From: Tuctoria greenei
Lineage: Eukaryota > Streptophyta > Magnoliopsida > Poales > Poaceae
Direction: 5' to 3'
Assembly: GCA_036927565.1 (NCBI GenBank)
Contig: JAYESD010000001.1
Span: 281,181,560 to 281,245,559 of the forward strand
DNA: 64,000 bases
Under the pieces are notes generated by a model that worked only from the letters and a program-made list of their open reading frames with translations, was not told the origin of the DNA and searched no databases. The translations under genes and the position numbers were made by a program. This document shows, piece by piece, positions 33,301-42,901 of the stretch. How positions within the stretch are numbered: the stretch's first letter is position 1; every line of letters begins with the position of its first letter.

Positions 33301-33637
33301 GCCTAAAGCCTTTGAATATTAGCTCTTTGCTAGCTACACTAGACACCACAACACCATCTTTGTCAAATGTGCACGTTAGTCCAAGATCACAAAGTTGAGC
33401 AATAGAGTGCAAATTAAAGCTAAGAGACTTAACGTAAAGCACATTCGAAATGGACAAGTCATTAGAAATTGCAATTTTACCTAAACCAATTACCTTCCCC
33501 TTTGAGTTATCACCAAAGGTGACTTGTTCATGATTGCCGGGGTCTTCTATGGAGGTGAACATACCATCATTGCCGGTCATGTGTTGAGTGCACCCACTAT
33601 CGAGTACCCAATGTTTTCCTCCGGCTTTGTAGTTCAC
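30380..33637 (-). CDS. pol: Copia C pol polyprotein (protease, integrase, RT, RNase H), intact
   Basis: 1085 codons without interruption. Protease: VLDSGCTQHMTG at residues 11-22. Integrase: zinc finger LWHRRIAHIGM...CSACQ, then HMDLFGP, VRSDNGTEF (about 268) and QQNGVVERKN (about 303). RT: MDVKSAFLNG, KALYGLKQAPRAWYE and YVDD at about 766. RNase H: ALSTAEAEY at about 968 and TKHIDIRHHFL. The end matches the family terminus DASNVM. The first codon in this frame is GTG directly after TAG, so there is no ATG here. Gag ends 14 nt upstream in another frame, so pol must be made by frameshift, reinitiation or splicing; an AG acceptor-like site (tgtgtgtag) precedes it. Confidence 0.95.
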   Translation of the reverse strand: MNYKAGGKHWVLDSGCTQHMTGNDGMFTSIEDPGNHEQVTFGDNSKGKVIGLGKIAISNDLSISNVLYVKSLSFNLHSIAQLCDLGLTCTFDKDGVVVSSVASKELIFKGFRHGHLYLVDFSNKSASLTTCLFTKTSLGWLWHRRIAHIGMSKLKKSFKLGMVTGVKDVTFEKNKLCSACQAGKQVASHHPMKTMVSTSKPLELLHMDLFGPSTYQSLGGNLYCLVIVDDYSRYAWTLFLGDKGETPEVFKTFAKRAQREFQLPIIKVRSDNGTEFKNYNIGEWCDREGVKHEFSATYTPQQNGVVERKNKTLITLARAMLDDYGTSEKFWAEAINTACHAANRVYLHRLLQKTPYELLIGRKPNISYFRVFGCKCYIYRKKRLGKFERRCDVGIFLGYASNSKAYRVFNQTSGLVEESCDVEFDETNGSQEESFGHDDIDDEPLREAMKNMTIGDIKPEVEESHDQGGASSPNINTSMAPQVDEEEDKDDPLPMQDQQATQHQEEDEVQDEVQPQDEQDASPPPSDSQPLMRHGRISKAHPMDQIIGSPSRGVSTRSRHVASFCEHYSFVSCVEPKSIEEALQDSNWVMAMQEELNNFTRNEVWVLEERPKDKNVIGTKWVYRNKQDENGVVVRNKARLVAKGFAQVEGLDFGETFAPVARLEAIRILLAFASHHNIMLYQMDVKSAFLNGYINELVFVEQPPGFEDPRNPNHVYRLNKALYGLKQAPRAWYERLRDFLVMQGFKIGRVDTTLFTKDIDGDLFLCQIYVDDIIFGSTNKALSHEFGKMMSREFEMSMIGELNFFLGFQIKQLQEGTFIHQEKYTKDLLKKFEMGDCSSRSTPMATNCHLDADMDGKSIDQSHYRSMIGSLLYLTVSRPDIMFSVCLCARFQAAPKESHKKAVFRILRYLKHTPSVGLWYPKNASFHLLGYSDSDFAGCRVDRKSTSGGCHLLGRSLVSWSSKKQNSVALSTAEAEYIAAGACCAQILYMKQTLLDFGIKFGCVPLLCDNESAVKIARNPVQHSRTKHIDIRHHFLRDHEAKGEISLQGVRSEEQLADIFTKPLDEKTFSRLRSELNVLDASNVM

Positions 33638-33651
33638 CTACACACATGAAG

Positions 33652-35766
33652 TTAGTTTTTGAGTTTAGGAACCCAAGCCAACTTAGGTCCTTGTATGTGT
33701 GATACAAGTGATTTTGGGACCCAAAGTTGCTTGGGGAGCTTCCCCTTCATGCCCTTGATGTTTTTGCCAATGAACTTCGCCTTCACCTTTCCACCTACTT
33801 TGCTCAATAGATAGTGACAATCATTGAAAGTAGATGAATAGTTAGGAGGTAATTTTGGAGAAGGACGAGTGGGAAGAGGGCACTCCCTAGTGTGATGTCC
33901 GGTGACCTCACAATGTTGGCAATAGGATCCCACTTCCTTGATGAAGCTTGTCCTAAGCTCCGGTGAGGGCACCTTCCATTTGTTGGGCGTAGGGAAGGTC
34001 CCAAGTCCCCTCTTGTTGAAGCCTTTAGCTTGTTGGAAGAGGATCTCCTTGTGCTTGTCCTCTCCCTTGGAAAGTCTAGCCACACTAGTGCGGAGACTTT
34101 CGATCTCGTCCATTAGCTCCTTCTCCCTATTAGCTTTCAATGGCAAAGACTCATGCAAATTGTTAGTGGCATGTGAACTAGCGGGTGTTTTGCCATCAAG
34201 AGTTTCTTTCTTCAAGTTATTCAATTTTAGTTCCATTGCTTCATAGGAAAGACTAAGTGTTTCATGCTCTTGAACTAACTCGTTATGCTTAGCCAATAGT
34301 GCCGAGTTAGCTAAGTCAAGCTCATGGAACTCAAGCTTGATTTGAGCCTTCTCCTCCTCGATTTGCTTGACATGTGACTTGAGCGTTTCATGCTCATTAA
34401 GTATGGTGACATACTTGTCTTGCAAATCGAGGTTGGCACCCTCTAGCTTAGCGCGAGTTAGCTCAAGTGCCTTAACCTTAGCCTTTTCCCTTTTGATAAT
34501 GGCATGATATTCATTAATCATAGATGCTAGTTCATCGGGAGAAAGTTCATCATCACTTGAATCATCACATACCTTTGTGTTACCTTTCGCCATGAGGCAC
34601 ATAGGCGGTGGAGGAAGGGGTGAGTCATCCTTGTTGACGATAGCGAGGCTTGCCAAGTTTTCTTCCTCATCTTCACTATCATCACTTGTTTCTTCATCGG
34701 TGACCCACTCATTTGCTTCGCACATGAAGACCTTTTGAGGTCCTCTTCTCTTCTTTGGAAAGAGCTTGGTCTTCTTGCCTTTGTCAAGTTTCTTCTTTCC
34801 AAAGGTGCGCTTGGGCTTTGCATCTTCATCATCATCACTCTCTTCTAGCTTGCGATGCTTGCCCTTGTCCTTCCTCTTGTCCGGTCTTGGACAATCATAT
34901 GATATGTGGCCTTGATCGCCACAATTGTAGCACGTCTTGTTTTCATCTCTCCTTGGCAAGAAGGCTTTCTTCTTGGGATCAAACGAGTATCCCTTCTTGG
35001 CAATCTTTGAGTTGAGACGTGAAAACTTCCTCATCATCAATGCAAGCTCATCATCATCATCATCTTCACTTGTAGCTTGTTCTTCCTCACTTGAGCTAGG
35101 CTCAACCACTTTCTTCTTCTTGGTATGTGTCTTTTTGGTTGAGGCCTTGAGAGCAATGGTCTTTGATGATGATGACTCCTCCATCATTCCAAGCACACTC
35201 ATCTCATGAGCATGTATCTCTCCAATGAGCTCCGAAACCTCAATGTTGTCAAGTGACTCCTTTTGGAGCATTGAGTTGATGATGTTGTACTTGGGCTTGG
35301 GAAGTAGCATGAGGATCTTGCGGTTGATGAGTCCCTTGCCAAGAGAAGCAATGTCAAGAGCATTAATTTCCTCAATGAGTACATTTAAGCGAGAAAACAT
35401 TTGATTAACATTCTCATGAGGAAGCATTTTAAAATCATCATACTTGGATTTAAGCAAGTGATATTTGAGCTCTTTGACACGAGAGGAACCCTCATGGATC
35501 TCAATCAAGCAAGCCCAAATTTCAAAAGCTTTCTCCTTACTAGCAATTCTAGCAAATACATCTTGACTAATGCACTCATAAATAGCATTCCTAGCCTTAG
35601 CATCCCATTTTAGTTGATCACCAATATATTCATGGTTGCCAAACCCCGCATGGGTCGCTTCCCACACTTCGGGAGAAATTGCCTCAAGGTAAGCGCGCAT
35701 GCGTGCTTTCCAATAAGCAAAATTCTTGCCCTCGAAGGTAGGAACCGAACCCCCATTCTTGGCCAT
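33652..35766 (-). CDS. gag: Copia C gag polyprotein, intact (704 aa)
   Basis: Starts at the ATG at 35766 (MAKNGGSVPTFEGKNFAYWK), 47 bases inside the primer-binding site, and ends WVPKLKN-TAA. It forms the virus-like particle and binds element RNA. The N-terminal UBN2-like capsid region is about 1-190. The first CCHC knuckle, CYNCGDQGHISYDCP, is near residue 278. A Lys/Glu-rich coiled coil spans about 400-560. A second knuckle, CQHCEVTGHHTRECP, is near 615. The long gag with coiled coil and extra knuckle is usual for Sireviruses. The C-terminal WVPK...WVPK motif is shared with D and F. Confidence 0.95.
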   Translation of the reverse strand: MAKNGGSVPTFEGKNFAYWKARMRAYLEAISPEVWEATHAGFGNHEYIGDQLKWDAKARNAIYECISQDVFARIASKEKAFEIWACLIEIHEGSSRVKELKYHLLKSKYDDFKMLPHENVNQMFSRLNVLIEEINALDIASLGKGLINRKILMLLPKPKYNIINSMLQKESLDNIEVSELIGEIHAHEMSVLGMMEESSSSKTIALKASTKKTHTKKKKVVEPSSSEEEQATSEDDDDDELALMMRKFSRLNSKIAKKGYSFDPKKKAFLPRRDENKTCYNCGDQGHISYDCPRPDKRKDKGKHRKLEESDDDEDAKPKRTFGKKKLDKGKKTKLFPKKRRGPQKVFMCEANEWVTDEETSDDSEDEEENLASLAIVNKDDSPLPPPPMCLMAKGNTKVCDDSSDDELSPDELASMINEYHAIIKREKAKVKALELTRAKLEGANLDLQDKYVTILNEHETLKSHVKQIEEEKAQIKLEFHELDLANSALLAKHNELVQEHETLSLSYEAMELKLNNLKKETLDGKTPASSHATNNLHESLPLKANREKELMDEIESLRTSVARLSKGEDKHKEILFQQAKGFNKRGLGTFPTPNKWKVPSPELRTSFIKEVGSYCQHCEVTGHHTRECPLPTRPSPKLPPNYSSTFNDCHYLLSKVGGKVKAKFIGKNIKGMKGKLPKQLWVPKSLVSHIQGPKLAWVPKLKN

Positions 35767-35812
35767 TTTTGCTCTCTAGCGGTGAAGCTAGAATGATCCA
35801 ATGAGCAACCTT

Positions 35813-35824
35813 GCTCTGATACCA
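35813..35824 (-). other. Primer-binding site of copia C
   Basis: The minus strand reads TGGTATCAGAGC, an exact initiator-Met-tRNA complement, two bases inside the LTR edge at 35827. Confidence 0.93.
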
Positions 35825-35826
35825 AT

Positions 35827-37286
35827 TGTAGGGATCGAATGCCCAAGAGGGGGGGGGTGAATTGGGCTACTTCAAATTTTAAGTCAATTTAAAGCTTAAG
35901 TGAAATCTAATTCTCTAAGCAAGCCAACAGTGCAATTAAGAGAATTAAGTGCGGAATTGAGAATTGCGTAATCGTAAAGGGAGTAGGGAGGAGGAATGCA
36001 AACGCTCGAAGACACGGGGACACGTCGATTTTTCCCGTGGTTCGGTGAGATCACTAGGATCCACCTACGTCCACGTTGTGGCACCCACTTAAGGGTATCG
36101 CCACTCCCAAGTCACCGAGACGAGGGAATCCACTAACTTCCTCCGTTCGCCATCCTTGGCAAGGTGGAGCTCAATCCTTGTACAACTTCGATCCTCCGGG
36201 CTTCCACAATGGTCTCGGCAAGCTCCGGAGCGATCTCTTCACTCTCCTCTTGATACAAGGTGAGTGCAATCACCAAGAATGCACTTTCTCACGGCTCTCC
36301 CTATTCTAGAGTCTCCACTCACCCAGAGAGGACGCACACAAGCTTAACTCTAAGAGGAACTAGCCTATATCTTGAGGTGTGAAAGGGTTACAAGAGTGTG
36401 AAAATGAGTATTCTAAGTCTTGGACACTTGGGGAATGTGTAGTGGTGCTCTTGTTGTTCAGCCTCTCTGAAATGACTGGTGGGAGGGGGTTAAATACTCA
36501 GCCCAACCGAATTAGCCGTTGGAAAAGTGGGCTGATTACTTTTTCTGTGTACATCGGATGATCCGATGACCCCCTTTTATGAGCATCGGTCTAATTTGAT
36601 TAGCTGACGTCATTCTGTCAGAAATGACCGTTATTAGACCGATGCTTCACCTCCTTCATCATCGGAGGATCCGATGAATAGATCTTCAGTCTGGTTGAGC
36701 TGATAATTTGCTTCTGTTGTAATCGACCGATGTGCATCTGCCTTCAACATCGGATGATCCGGTGTTCAGTCCTTCAGAACACTTCAGAAAATTTGCTTAC
36801 TGTTGTATTCATCCGATGTTCACTTGATACACATCGGATGATCCGGTGTGTACTTCATTCTGAGGTCTTCTTCTTCTGTTGAGCCCAAATCGACCGATGC
36901 AGTCATTCTTCAGATCACCGGATGATCCGGTGTGTACAATTTGTTTCCTTCGAGTTGAGTTGGACTGATCTTTTGGATTTTGGACTAGTGACCTCTTGAA
37001 CACTTGTTTGTATGGCTCTTCTGATGGATATGAAGCTTCTTGTGTTGCCAATTTTGATAAGGTTGCGTCGTTGTACGAGTTCCTCATTTGTTTCCGATTA
37101 ACCCCTAAGGTTAGTTCGTTGAGGGGTCTCCTTTTGCATCCAATGAGCAGTAGATGACATTTATGAGTGATTGATCGACGTTTGATTCATTGTACATGAA
37201 ACCTCGCATCCACAGACTCATTAGTGATAATTAACGGTTGTCATTAATCACCGAAACCGTACCTCGTGGGGGCCTAGATGCTTTCA
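35827..37286 (-). repeat. 5' LTR of copia C (1460 bp)
   Basis: Nearly identical to 24998-26455. It contains symmetric boxes at 36549-36935 (for example acatcggatgatccgatg near 36551) and a minus-strand TATA-like GTATTTAAC at 36489-36498. This copy would drive transcription of the element. Confidence 0.95.
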
Positions 37287-39837
37287 ACCGCACCGAGAAG
37301 TTGGTCTTCGATGTCGCTCAGATCAACTTACCCATCAATGCCATCTTGGGTAGGCCTGCCTTGTACAAATTCATGGCAGCTGCCCATTATGGTTATCTGG
37401 TGTTGAAGATGCCAACGCCAGTAGGCGTTCTTCGGATCCGCGGAGATCGTACTGCCGGAGTAACTGCTCTGGAAGAACTCTATGCACTCACCACGGCGCA
37501 AGAGGAGGACTCCAGACAGGAGCAAGCTCCAAAACCCCCGAGCATTCGTCAACGAGGCTCGACTTCTGCACCTCGTGTGCAGCCAAGCGGCGACACCGAC
37601 ATTCCCGTCAAAGTCGTCCAAATTGGTTCTGATGCTGCTCAGACCACCCGTATATCGGGGGGATTGAACGACAAATAGGAACTCGCGCTCATCACTTTCC
37701 TCCGGGCTAACGTCGACGTGTTTGCTTGGCAACCGTCACAAATGCCTGGGATCCCCAGGGAAGTGATTGAGCACAATATGAAGTTCTACCCCGATGCCCG
37801 GCCTGTGCATCAGAAGCCTCGGAAGCAATCCGTAGAGCGACAGAACTTCATCCGACAAGAAGTGACGAAGTTACTCGAAGCTGGATTCATCTGAGAAGTC
37901 TTCCATCCAAAATGGCTGGCAAATCCAGTCGTTGTGCCCAAGGCCGGCGGGAAGCTTCGGATGTGCATAGACTACACCACACTAAATAAGGCATGTCCAA
38001 AAGATCCATTCCCACTACCTAGAATAGATCAGATAGTGGATTCCACCTCCGGGTGTGAATTACTGTGTTTTCTAGACGCATATTCCGGGTATCATCAAAT
38101 CAGGATATCTAGGGAAGATGAAGAGCATACCTCATTCATCACAGTAGATGGATTGTACTGTTATACAGCCATGCACTTTGGTCTCAAGAATGCAGCTTCA
38201 ACTTTTGTATGAGCTATGTACAAAACTTTTGAAGAACTCATTAGAGACATAGTGGAAGTGTACGTCGATGACATCGTGATCAAGGTCAGGGACAAGGAGT
38301 CACTCCTTGACACCTTGCAGGCTGTCTTCGACAAGCTGCGGGCCACCCGTACAAAGCTAAACCCAGACAAGTGTGTCTTCGGGGTTTGCTCCGGAAAACT
38401 TCTTGGTTTCCTGGTAAGTCACCGGGGCATAGAAGCTAATCCGGCGAAGATTAAGGCCATTGAAGACATGCGGCCACCAACCCACATCAAAGACGTCCAA
38501 AAGTTGACTGGATGTCTAGCAGCCCTCAGTCGGTTCATTTCAAGACTGGCGGAACGGGCACTCCCCTTCTTCAAGTTATTGAGGAAGTCCGGACCATTTC
38601 AATGGTCTGAAGAAGCAGAGAAGGCATTCCAGGAGCTGAAACAGTTCCTCACCACCCTACCAATTCTGGTAGCTCCGAACCCTGGTGAGCCTTTGTTGCT
38701 TTACATTTCAGCAACTGACGAAGTCGTCAGTATGGTTCTGGTTGCGGAGAGACCAGAGCTACCTCATACTCAGGAATCCAGACCACTTCAGGAGGGTCCG
38801 GAGGTACCTGAAAGCGAGTCTGGGTCCCAGCTCCCAGACTCGAATCCACAAGAAGTTACTTCAGAAGACCCAGACCCCTCCGGGAGGGTCCAGGTCGCTT
38901 CTGAAGAAGCCCCGGGTTCCTCCAGCCAGGACCCGGAGGTCCCCGAAGAAAATCCGGATTCCTATGAGAGGATCCGGGTCAGTGAAGAGGAAGCTCTGGA
39001 CCCCTCCAGGAGGGTCCGGACCATTTAGCGCCCAGTGTACTTCATTAGCGAAGTACTACATGATGCCAAGACTCGATACCTAGAGGTGCATAAGCTACTC
39101 TATGTAGTTCTTATTGCCTCCAGGAAGCTTCTCCATTACTTCCAAGCTCACAAAGTCTCAGTGGTGACCTCTTACCCACTTCGAGCAATTTTGCATAATC
39201 CCAATTCAACTGGGAATATTGCAAAGTAGGCAGCGGAATTGGCTGAATTTGATCTTGAATTTATTTCAAGGCAAGCAGTCAAGAGTCAAGCATTGGCAGA
39301 TTTTGTGGCAGAATGGACTCCCTCTCCATCAAACCCTGGGGGCCCCAGTGAGCAGAAGACGGAGCATCAAGCTCCAGCCTTCACCGAGCCTCACTGGACC
39401 CTCTACTTCGACGGCTCCATGCAAAAGCAGGGGGCCGGAGCTGGAATCCTTCTCCTTGCACCGACCGGGGAGAAGGTGAAATACATGGTACACCTTGACT
39501 TCGAGGCGACCAACAACATGGCATAGTACGAAGCACTCATCTATGGACTAAGGGTGGCACTGTCATATGGTGTCAAGCAACTGCTGGTCAAGGGAGATTC
39601 GCAGCTCATCATGAAGCAGGTGAAGGGTGAATGTTCCTGCAATAATCTCCAGTTAGCTTCTTACCTCCTTGAAGTCCAGAGGCTTCAGAAGGACTTCGAA
39701 GTCCTAGATCTCCACCATGTCCAGCGTGCCCATAACGCTGAAGCTGACGAACTCTCGACGAAAGCGTCAACTGGAGCTCCGGCTCCTGACGGAATTTTTG
39801 TCCGGAGTTCGTCAAAGCCAACAGCTTAGCCTGCCGA
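37287..39837 (+). pseudogene. pol: Gypsy B pol: protease end, RT, RNase H and second RNase H
   Basis: After copia C the protease continues (AQINLPINAILGRPALYKF). An in-frame TAG at 37676-37678 interrupts it. RT follows with MCIDYTTLNKACPKDPFPLP (from 37961), HFGLKNAASTF and VYVDDIVIK near 38265. Stops lie at 37894 (TGA for Arg), near 38212 and near 39026. RNase H is split by a Pro/Glu/Ser-rich insert of about 85 codons (38770-39025). A second, aRNase-H-like domain (39395-39800) has YFDGS, YEAL, KGDSQLI and AHNAEADELS, so its D-E-D-D residues are visible despite a TAG before YEAL. RT and second RNase H identify the Tat lineage. Confidence 0.88.
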
Positions 39838-39883
39838 ACTGAGCGAAGGGGGCGAGATCAGCATCCCGAAGCTGACGGTCCCG

Positions 39884-41221
39884 ATGGCCCTGTTACCATG
39901 GCAGCCATCAAGGGTCATAGGTGCTGCCGGAAGCTCCGAGCAACCTAGCACGCAAGACTCAAATGCTCAAGTTAGTTCCGATGCATGGATCTCGGAGATC
40001 CGGAACTACTTGAAAGACAACATCCTTCCTGACGATGATGTATCCGCTGACCGGGTAGTCAGATTGGCTAAAAGATACACGTTGGTAGAAGGGGATCTCT
40101 ACCGGCGCGGTGCCAACGGCATCCTAATGCGGTGCATCACAAGGGAAGAAGGCTGCGAGCTCCTCGCAGAAATCCATGGAGGCGAGTGTGGGAACCACGC
40201 GTCTTCCTGTACGCTGGTTGGTAAAGCCTTTCGGCATGGCTTCTACTGGCCTACAGCACTCCAGGATGCAACTGAGCTGGTGAAGAAATGCGAAGCATGT
40301 CAATTTCATGCAAAGCAAATTCACACACCGGCTCAGCCCCTACAAATGATACCTCCTACATGGCCTTCCGCTGTGTGGGGGATGGACATCTTGGGACCTT
40401 TCCCAAGAGCCGTTGGAGGTTACAAGTTCCTGTACGTCGCCATTGATAAGTTCACCAAGTGGTTGGAAGCAACTCCAGTTGTGACAATCAACAAGCAATC
40501 AGCTATCAACTTTTTGCAGTCCATTGTATGCAGATTTGGATTCCCAAACAAAATCATCACTGATAATGGGACCCAATTCACAAGCTCTGCATTTCAAGGA
40601 TATTGCGAAGACCTCGGCATTCAAGTTTGCTACGCCTTTGTAGCTCACCCAGCCAGCAATGGCCAAGCCGAGAGAGCAAATGCTGAAATCCTTAAAGGAC
40701 TCAAAACGCGCACATATGAGCGCTTGAAAAAACATGGAGCCAACTGGATCGAAGATCTTCCACCCACCTTATGGGCCAACAGGACATCTCCAAACCGGTC
40801 AACTGGAGAGACACCCTTTTTTCTGGTGTACGGAGCTGAAGCAATCCTTCCTCCTGAAATCACCTTGGGTTCACTCCGGGTCCGGACCTTCGACGAAGCC
40901 GCGCAGGACCAGCTCCGGCGTGAAGACCTAGACCTCCTTGAGGAGGGAAGGTGCCAAGCAGCTGTTCGGAATGCCCAATATCGCCAAGCCCTACGGCGTT
41001 ATCATCAGCGGCATGTACACAACCGACAGCTCGAGGAAGGCGATCTGGTGCTATGGAGAATACAATCCAGAGAAGGGTTAAACAAACTCTCCCCCGGCTG
41101 GGAGGGACCCTTCCGAGTGATTAAAGTATCCCGTCCCGGAAGCGTTCGCTTGGCTACCGAGGATGGGACACCTCTCCCAAATCCTTGGAACATCGAGCAC
41201 CTCCGTAAGTTCTACACTTAA
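39884..41221 (+). pseudogene. pol: Gypsy B integrase, open reading frame retained
   Basis: A 445-codon frame with an integrase zinc-binding region (CGNHASSCTLVGKAFRHGFY...CEACQ) and catalytic D, D and E in GMDILGPFP, ITDNGTQFTS and HPASNGQAERAN. The C-terminal domain (EEGDLVLWRIQ, GWEGPFRV, WNIEHLRKFY) lacks a chromodomain. The domain itself is complete, but it is part of a polyprotein that is blocked upstream by stops, hence pseudogene. It ends at TAA 41219-41221. Confidence 0.9.
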
Positions 41222-42901
41222 TACCACGGAGGTGAGTCTTGAGTAACTTGAGATGTATGTTAGAGTCATTGTACAGAGTCGGGTAGCTCCTCCGGGAGAG
41301 CAGCCGGACCTTTCCCAAAGGTCCGCAAAGTTCATTCAACACTTGTCACAGTCTCCGGACTAAAAGTGTGGCTAACTACCCTGGGTCAAACGAGAAATGA
41401 AACACGCTTAGCCTGGTTCCATACCCTGAGAGTGTACTTGTTTCCCCTGTACCCCGGACCTATAATGAAAGACATTTTCATGTGAAACAGACTCCACGTG
41501 CATTTATTTTGTACAGGATCAACATTTTTTATTTTTCTCTTTCTTGTCTATAACAAAGACGTGCAATTCTTAAGAAATTTTAGTTCGACCAGTTTATAAA
41601 CAATACGAGTTGTATTTTCAATTCTTTTGGATTCAAATATTGTTCCTGGCCAACTCGCCTGAAAGCCGCCAAGCCAATCTAGGGCTGGAGTGTGCTATCG
41701 ACTTAGCCTGGTCAAGCACCCTAAGTACGCCACTCTACCTACACCCCGATAGGCTGAAGTAAGGCGAGTCCAAATACAATTGAATCTGGAAGAAAAGGCA
41801 ACGCATTCGATTGCGTCTAAAATCGCGTTTGACATAAAATTTTCTTGAGCCACGACGAAGTTATAGGCGAGAAACGAATTTTACTATTTTTCTTGACTTC
41901 AGTGTGCAGGAAAAATAAAATACACGTTGATGGAGAAAAGCCGGAGCTAACAAAGCCCTGACTCCCCTAGGTGGCTTGTAATCGATGTTACGCATTGAAA
42001 ACAAGCATCACCGGAGTAATCAAGCTCCGGTAAAGCTAGGGGGTCAGCCGTCGACGCTGAATAAAAGATGGTGAGAAGACCCCGCAAACGGAGTCTGCTG
42101 CCAACAAACTAAGTGTTGGCAAAGGTCACTGCCAGAGCTACTAAGCTCCGAGACCCCTGAGGACTAACTATCGATGCTCTATGCGTTGATAGAGACTATT
42201 GCCGGAGCTACTAAGCTCCGACGATAGACAATGCCGGAGCTTCTAAGCTCTGACAACCTCAGGGGGCCTTCACTATCGAAGACTTCGGACCTAAATTCTA
42301 TAAGTTCGGAGAAAATGACTCTTCAACAAAACGTAATATCCTCTTGGTACATGTTCACAATCAAATTGTGTACATCTACCAGGGGGCCAAGTGAAGACAA
42401 AAAAGTGTTGAAGACAAAAAGTGACAAAAAGTGAAATTCACAAAAATTTAGGGATTTCATTTATTTGGAGACAAGGGATTACATCTGGAAACAAGGGATT
42501 ACAAAATTGAGGAAGAAGAAGAGAAAGTACAAGTGAGAACTACAGAGATGATCCTAGACCCTATGGAAGAATTGGGCGACCTTCTGGGCAACCTCCGATA
42601 TGTTGGTTCGGATAGCTTCGCCTTCTCCTTCGACGGGACCTTCAAGCACCGGGTCCAGAGGAAATTGGGAGTTCCGGCTGGTGTAGCACGTCAGCATGTA
42701 CTCTGCGACGTTCTTCGCCAGGGATTGCCCCTCAACCTCCAATTGGTCCACGATGATATCGCCCACCTTGGAGAGCTTGCTGCCTGCCGAGCTCAATGCC
42801 TGCAGCGCTAGGTCCGGCTCCGGCTCCGGATCATCCGGGCGCACGGGGCTGAAACCCATCGGTGTCAGTGCGTCGTTGGCCTTGCCCAGGAACTCCCAAA
42901 T
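41222..42901. repeat. Convergent zone with hairpin repeats in gypsy B
   Basis: This non-coding stretch lies between the sense integrase and the end of the antisense gene. It holds at least four short inverted repeats of the form CCGGAGC...AAGCTCCGG: 42011-42030, 42131-42150, 42201-42220 and 42233-42252. The first has a perfect six-base stem. No credible ORF was seen; frames at 42533-42859 are on the edge of the antisense gene and are not supported. Confidence 0.65.

Larger units (their letters stand above)
24998..37286 (-). mobile_element. Copia element C (Sirevirus), apparently intact and very young
   Basis: Minus-strand element of 12.3 kb. It comprises 5' LTR (35827-37286), primer-binding site, gag (35766-33652), pol (33637-30380), box cluster and TATA, third ORF (28979-26817), clustered polypurine tracts and 3' LTR (26455-24998). 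All three large ORFs are open. The two LTRs differ, by eye, only in poly-G length near their start (7 versus 9 G) and one A/T difference (26220 versus 37051, approximately). It is the innermost and youngest element and has the features needed for mobility. Confidence 0.95.
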
